A DNA stretch of 64,000 bases from Sphingobacterium psychroaquaticum (GTDB lineage Bacteria > Bacteroidota > Bacteroidia > Sphingobacteriales > Sphingobacteriaceae). The stretch is taken from positions 372,001 to 436,000 of the forward strand of contig NZ_FXAU01000003.1 in NCBI RefSeq assembly GCF_900177625.1. Reading direction: 5' to 3'. A program made the position numbers and the translations under genes. The first letter of the stretch is position 1, and each line of letters starts with the position of its first letter. The notes below the pieces were generated by a model. It worked only from the letters and a program-made list of their open reading frames with translations, did not search any database and was not told the DNA's origin. This document shows positions 60,432-64,000 of this stretch, piece after piece.

Positions 60432-60688
60432 TATTCTTGAATGTTTTTCTTTTTAGGTTTATACAAAATAGCCACAAATCCCAACGCAAAACCAAGAACA
60501 ACAACAAGCGGAGCTAATGTTATTTTAGTGAAGCTGTAAATATCCTCTGTTCCCATCATTAATATGAAACCTAGGGCAACAACAGCAATACTTGCAATAA
60601 AAAGTTGATAATTTACTTTTTCAAAAGCGAAATTCACTTTTGAGGAATCGGATTTTACCGATGAATTTTTTTGTTTTTTTTCAGACAT
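60431..60688 (-). CDS. DUF3098 family small membrane protein
   Basis: An 85-residue protein with two helices (FIASIAVVALGFILMMG and LAPLVVVLGFALGFVAIL) after a charged N-terminus: the DUF3098 family, which in Bacteroidota sits between ftsX and uppP. Function unknown; its place suggests a link to division or lipid-carrier recycling. Overlaps uppP by one base. Confidence 0.9.
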   Translation of the reverse strand: MSEKKQKNSSVKSDSSKVNFAFEKVNYQLFIASIAVVALGFILMMGTEDIYSFTKITLAPLVVVLGFALGFVAILYKPKKKNIQE

Positions 60689-60702
60689 ATCTAAAATGGA
60701 TA

Positions 60703-61581
60703 TTAACGATATAAGCTGTGTGATTTAGCTCGCAGGTATTTGGTTACAGCAAAATAAGTACTGAAACCAGAAATTAAAACGCCCAAGATAACAACGACCA
60801 AGAAGATCGCTCCAAATTCGTACCAGTTACGTAGGAACACCAAATCTGGAATTTGTTTTTGTGCAAATTGCAGGGTGAAAATCAATAATAGGATCGCAAT
60901 CAACGCCCCTAGCAAGCCGTGAAATATACCGTAGAAGATATAAGGCTTACGGATGAAGTTTTTAGTTGCACCAATCAATTGCATGCTCTTGATCAAGAAA
61001 CGCTGTGAATAGATGGCTAGACGAATGGTGTTGTTGATCAAAGCAACTGCAATAACAAGTAATACAATTGTAAATGCCAATACAACCATACTGATAATGC
61101 GTATGTTCTTGTTTACCATGTCAATCAGAGATTCTTGGTATATAATCTCTTTAACACGGCTGTTTTTTGATGCTTTTTGAATAAACGTTTGGATACTGTC
61201 GGTATTGGCATATTGTTCCTTCATGTATACATCAATCGACGGCAATAGGGGGTTGTGTCCTAGGTATTCGACAAAGTCTTCCCCTAAGTCTTCTTTTAAG
61301 TTTTTTGCAGCTAATTCTTTACTGATATATTCTGTGCGTAAAACATAGGGGTCTTTTTCGAGGTCCTTCTGCATCGCAAGGACATCACCTTCATTCACAT
61401 TTTCGTTAACAATAATATTCAGGACAATATTCTCCTTCACATATTTTGAGAGATTCTTTGCGTGAACAAGAATTAATCCTAAAAGTCCCGTCATTAACAA
61501 TACCAATGCGATACTGATAACTGTTGAGACGTAAACAGACTTCGTTTTTTTTCTTGGTGAACTTTCTTCGTGAGCCGACAT
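60703..61581 (-). CDS. ftsX: Cell division protein FtsX
   Basis: A 292-residue permease-like protein of the FtsE/FtsX complex that activates wall hydrolases. One N-terminal helix (VSTVISIALVLLMTGLLGLIL), an extracytoplasmic part (residues about 45-165, NIVLNIIVNENVNEGDVLAMQKDLEKDPYV), then three C-terminal helices. First gene of the five-gene operon; DUF3098 starts 14 bases later. A TACTTTCG -7 box lies 27 bases upstream of the ATG at 61581. Confidence 0.94.
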   Translation of the reverse strand: MSAHEESSPRKKTKSVYVSTVISIALVLLMTGLLGLILVHAKNLSKYVKENIVLNIIVNENVNEGDVLAMQKDLEKDPYVLRTEYISKELAAKNLKEDLGEDFVEYLGHNPLLPSIDVYMKEQYANTDSIQTFIQKASKNSRVKEIIYQESLIDMVNKNIRIISMVVLAFTIVLLVIAVALINNTIRLAIYSQRFLIKSMQLIGATKNFIRKPYIFYGIFHGLLGALIAILLLIFTLQFAQKQIPDLVFLRNWYEFGAIFLVVVILGVLISGFSTYFAVTKYLRAKSHSLYR

Positions 61582-61607
61582 ACGCTAATGTAAAATGTTA
61601 TTTGTTG

Positions 61608-61615
61608 CGAAAGTA
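61608..61615 (-). promoter_or_regulatory. -7 box (TACTTTCG) for the ftsX operon
   Basis: Fits TAnnTTCG on the minus strand; leader about 22 bases. Confidence 0.55.
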
Positions 61616-61754
61616 AATAATAATGTGCATTTAAGAAACATATTTCGTGGAATAAGTACCGCGAAATATTAAACCTTCCTAAGGCATTTAACATCTAATA
61701 TCTGTAAATATTGTTTAAAATGAAACTTTTATGTCTATTTTGACGTAAAATAGC

Positions 61755-61762
61755 TATTTTCG
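61755..61762 (+). promoter_or_regulatory. -7 box (TATTTTCG) for leuS
   Basis: TATTTTCG fits TAnnTTCG and lies 32 bases before the ATG at 61795. TCTCTTTG at 61765-61772, 22 bases after a TTTG, is an alternative. Confidence 0.5.
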
Positions 61763-61794
61763 CATCTCTTTGAGATTAGCAGAACAGGTCAATT

Positions 61795-64000
61795 ATGGAA
61801 TACAATCATCAATCTTTAGAAAAGAAATGGCAACATTTCTGGGCAGATAATGGAACGTTTAAACCGTCGGAGTCGACTGATAAGCCGAAGTATTACGTGT
61901 TGGATATGTTTCCGTATCCGTCAGGAGCGGGGCTACACGTAGGACATCCGCTGGGTTATATCGCATCAGATATTTTCGCACGGTATAAACGACTGAAGGG
62001 GTTTAATGTGTTACATCCGATGGGGTATGATTCTTTTGGACTGCCTGCTGAACAGTATGCGATACAAACAGGACAACATCCTGCGATTACCACGGATGCG
62101 AATATCAATCGCTATCGTGAGCAGATGGATAATATCGGGTTTTCGTATGATTGGTCGCGTGAGATCAGAACTTCCAATGCAGATTACTACAAGTGGACGC
62201 AGTGGATTTTTATGCAGCTTTTTGATGCTTGGTATAACAAAGATAGTGATAAAGCGGAATCCATAAATACATTAATTGAGAAGTTCGAAACTTCTGGTTC
62301 TTTGGGTATTAAAGCTGTTTCCGATGAGGATGTAAATGAGTTTACGGCAGCAGAATGGGGGGCTTACTCGGAGGAGGAGCAACAACGTGAGCTTTTAAAA
62401 TATCGGTTGGCTTACCTACGTGAAAGTACAGTGAACTGGTGCGCGGCGCTAGGCACTGTATTGGCGAATGATGAGGTAATCAACGGTCTTTCAGAACGAG
62501 GTGGTTATCCGGTAGAACAGAAAAAGATGATGCAATGGTCTATGCGCATTACTGCGTATGCAGACCGTTTGTTGCGTGGTCTTGATACGATTGATTGGCC
62601 GGAGCCTTTGGTCGAGATGCAACGCAACTGGATTGGAAAATCAGTGGGGGCATCCGTAAAGTTTCCAGTCCCTCAAATTAATACAGATATTGAAGTTTTT
62701 ACGACGCGTGTAGATACCATTTTCGGCGTGTCTTTCGTGGTGTTGGCGCCAGAGCATGATCTTGTTTCGACTTTAACTACGGAAGCACAGAGGGCTGAAA
62801 TAGAAGCTTATATTGATAAAACATCAAAGAAATCAGAACTTGATCGGATGGCGGATACCAAAACGGTATCGGGCGCTTTCACGGGTTCATTTGCGAAACA
62901 CCCAATTACAGGGGAAGATGTACAGATCTGGATTGCCGATTATGTGCTAGCTGGATACGGTACAGGAGCTGTCATGGCGGTACCTTCTGGTGATCAGCGT
63001 GATTATGTTTTTGCGAAGCATTTTAATTTACCGATCGTACCCATTTCTGATACCCAGCAATTGGATGAGGCGGCGGATGCAAACAAAGATGGTAAATATA
63101 TCAATTCAGGCTTTATTAATGGAATGACATATGAGGAGGCAGTGCCTGCTTTAGTCGCAAAACTGGAAGAGTTGAAGTTGGGTAAAGCGAAGGTTAACTT
63201 CCGTATGCGAGACGCTATTTTTGGTCGTCAGCGTTACTGGGGAGAACCTGTGCCTGTATATTTTAAGAACGGTTTACCGTACTTGATTAATGAAGCAGAG
63301 TTGCCATTACTTTTGCCTGAAGTAGATAAGTACTTGCCTACCGAAAGTGGTGAACCACCGTTAGGGCGTGCAACAGATTGGAAATATCAAGACCAATACG
63401 AGTATGAGTTAAGCACCATGCCAGGCTGGGCAGGTTCTTCGTGGTATTGGTTCCGTTACATGGATCCTCAAAATGCGGATGCTTTTGCGTCAAAGGAGTC
63501 TGTGGAGTATTGGAAATCTGTAGATTTATATATTGGTGGTTCTGAGCATGCTACAGGTCACTTGTTATATTCACGCTTTTGGAACAAAGCGTTAAAAGAT
63601 TTAGGCTTCCACAACGAAGAAGAACCGTTCAAGAAATTGATTAATCAAGGAATGATTCAGGGACGTTCTAGTTTTGTATACCGTGTGTTGGATGAGGAAG
63701 GAAGAGGAACGAACCAGTTTGTATCCCTTGGATTAAAAGATTCGTACAAAACGATTGCATTGCATGTGGATGTGAATATTGTACATAACGATGTGTTGGA
63801 TACGGAGAAATTTAAAGCTTCACGACCAGACTATGCACTTGCTGAATTTGTCTTAGAAAACGGTAAATACATCTGTGGAACTGAGGTCGAGAAGATGTCG
63901 AAGTCGAAGTTCAATGTTGTGAACCCAGATGATATCATTAGTGCGTATGGCGCGGATACACTACGTCTTTATGAAATGTTCTTAGGTCCATTAGAACAAG
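61795..64000 (+). CDS. leuS: Leucyl-tRNA synthetase (3' end outside window)
   Basis: The first 735 codons of a class Ia synthetase that charges tRNA-Leu. N-terminus [24 protein letters not shown] motif as [16 protein letters not shown] (near 41-56); tRNA/editing CP1 domain with [21 protein letters not shown] (near 303-323); KMSKS as [16 protein letters not shown] near residue 698-713. A Bacteroidota-type insert (residues about 158-185) follows the Rossmann half. The frame continues to the right edge without a stop. Confidence 0.97.
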   Translation, partial: MEYNHQSLEKKWQHFWADNGTFKPSESTDKPKYYVLDMFPYPSGAGLHVGHPLGYIASDIFARYKRLKGFNVLHPMGYDSFGLPAEQYAIQTGQHPAITTDANINRYREQMDNIGFSYDWSREIRTSNADYYKWTQWIFMQLFDAWYNKDSDKAESINTLIEKFETSGSLGIKAVSDEDVNEFTAAEWGAYSEEEQQRELLKYRLAYLRESTVNWCAALGTVLANDEVINGLSERGGYPVEQKKMMQWSMRITAYADRLLRGLDTIDWPEPLVEMQRNWIGKSVGASVKFPVPQINTDIEVFTTRVDTIFGVSFVVLAPEHDLVSTLTTEAQRAEIEAYIDKTSKKSELDRMADTKTVSGAFTGSFAKHPITGEDVQIWIADYVLAGYGTGAVMAVPSGDQRDYVFAKHFNLPIVPISDTQQLDEAADANKDGKYINSGFINGMTYEEAVPALVAKLEELKLGKAKVNFRMRDAIFGRQRYWGEPVPVYFKNGLPYLINEAELPLLLPEVDKYLPTESGEPPLGRATDWKYQDQYEYELSTMPGWAGSSWYWFRYMDPQNADAFASKESVEYWKSVDLYIGGSEHATGHLLYSRFWNKALKDLGFHNEEEPFKKLINQGMIQGRSSFVYRVLDEEGRGTNQFVSLGLKDSYKTIALHVDVNIVHNDVLDTEKFKASRPDYALAEFVLENGKYICGTEVEKMSKSKFNVVNPDDIISAYGADTLRLYEMFLGPLEQ

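Noticed and set aside
1..64000. CRISPR array, prophage, integrative element or defence system
   Set aside because: No regularly spaced direct repeats, phage or integrase genes, tRNA-linked attachment sites or recognised defence genes; recQ is the housekeeping helicase.

Overview
The window is an ordinary stretch of a Bacteroidota chromosome, most likely Sphingobacteriaceae (Sphingobacterium or Pedobacter type). The evidence is two SusC/SusD pairs, an ECF sigma/FecR pair in front of an STN-bearing SusC, S46 and DUF4374 proteins, the ftsX-DUF3098-uppP-truB-ribF operon, almost no Shine-Dalgarno sequences, and repeated -7 boxes of the Bacteroidota form TAnnTTTG or TAnnTTCG close to start codons. 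I see no tRNA, rRNA, insertion sequence, prophage or CRISPR array.

Layout. 1-2.8 kb: end of a sodium:solute symporter, an M20 amidohydrolase and a Gfo/Idh/MocA oxidoreductase. 2.9-11.3 kb: ECF sigma, FecR anti-sigma, SusC with STN domain, SusD and a TlpA-like thioredoxin, a surface-signalling nutrient uptake unit. 11.5-14.3 kb: serine hydrolase and Na+/alanine symporter. 14.8-21.0 kb: a second SusC/SusD pair and a secreted metallophosphoesterase. 21.3-29.5 kb: housekeeping and unknown genes (YceH, histone-deacetylase-like, nucleoid protein, DUF3810, MFS, DUF2853, M3 peptidase, YqgE). 29.7-41.2 kb: pdxH with an isolated nuoC-nuoD pair, dihydroorotase, S66 and M14 peptidases, an S46 dipeptidyl-peptidase with the DPP11-type arginine, OxyR and a ClC protein. 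41.2-48.4 kb: riboflavin synthase, an aminotransferase, DUF1573, and kdsD/recQ/kdsA. 48.5-57.5 kb: an iron-uptake-like operon (DUF4198, TonB receptor, DUF4374, two small membrane proteins, PepSY reductase-like protein) followed by a LytS/LytTR pair. 57.6-61.6 kb: the envelope/division operon. 61.8 kb to the end: leuS, cut by the window.

The most interesting signal is not protein coding. Three intergenic places (about 32.09, 41.90 and 55.44 kb, the last on the minus strand) carry the same 26-nt block (24 to 25 identities of 26), each followed by a hairpin with a C-rich loop and a U-tract. Two of them sit 5 nt downstream of near-consensus Bacteroidota promoters (TTTG or TTGC, 19 nt, TAnnTTTG). 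A fourth, diverged unit follows the second copy in tandem, and a degenerate fifth trace lies after the alanine symporter gene. They look like a family of roughly 60-80 nt small RNAs. The shared 5' block is the reverse complement of the AACCTAAATTATGA-like sequence that surrounds start codons of this lineage, so pairing with leaders of SusC-type messages is a testable idea. I could not search databases, so novelty is not established.
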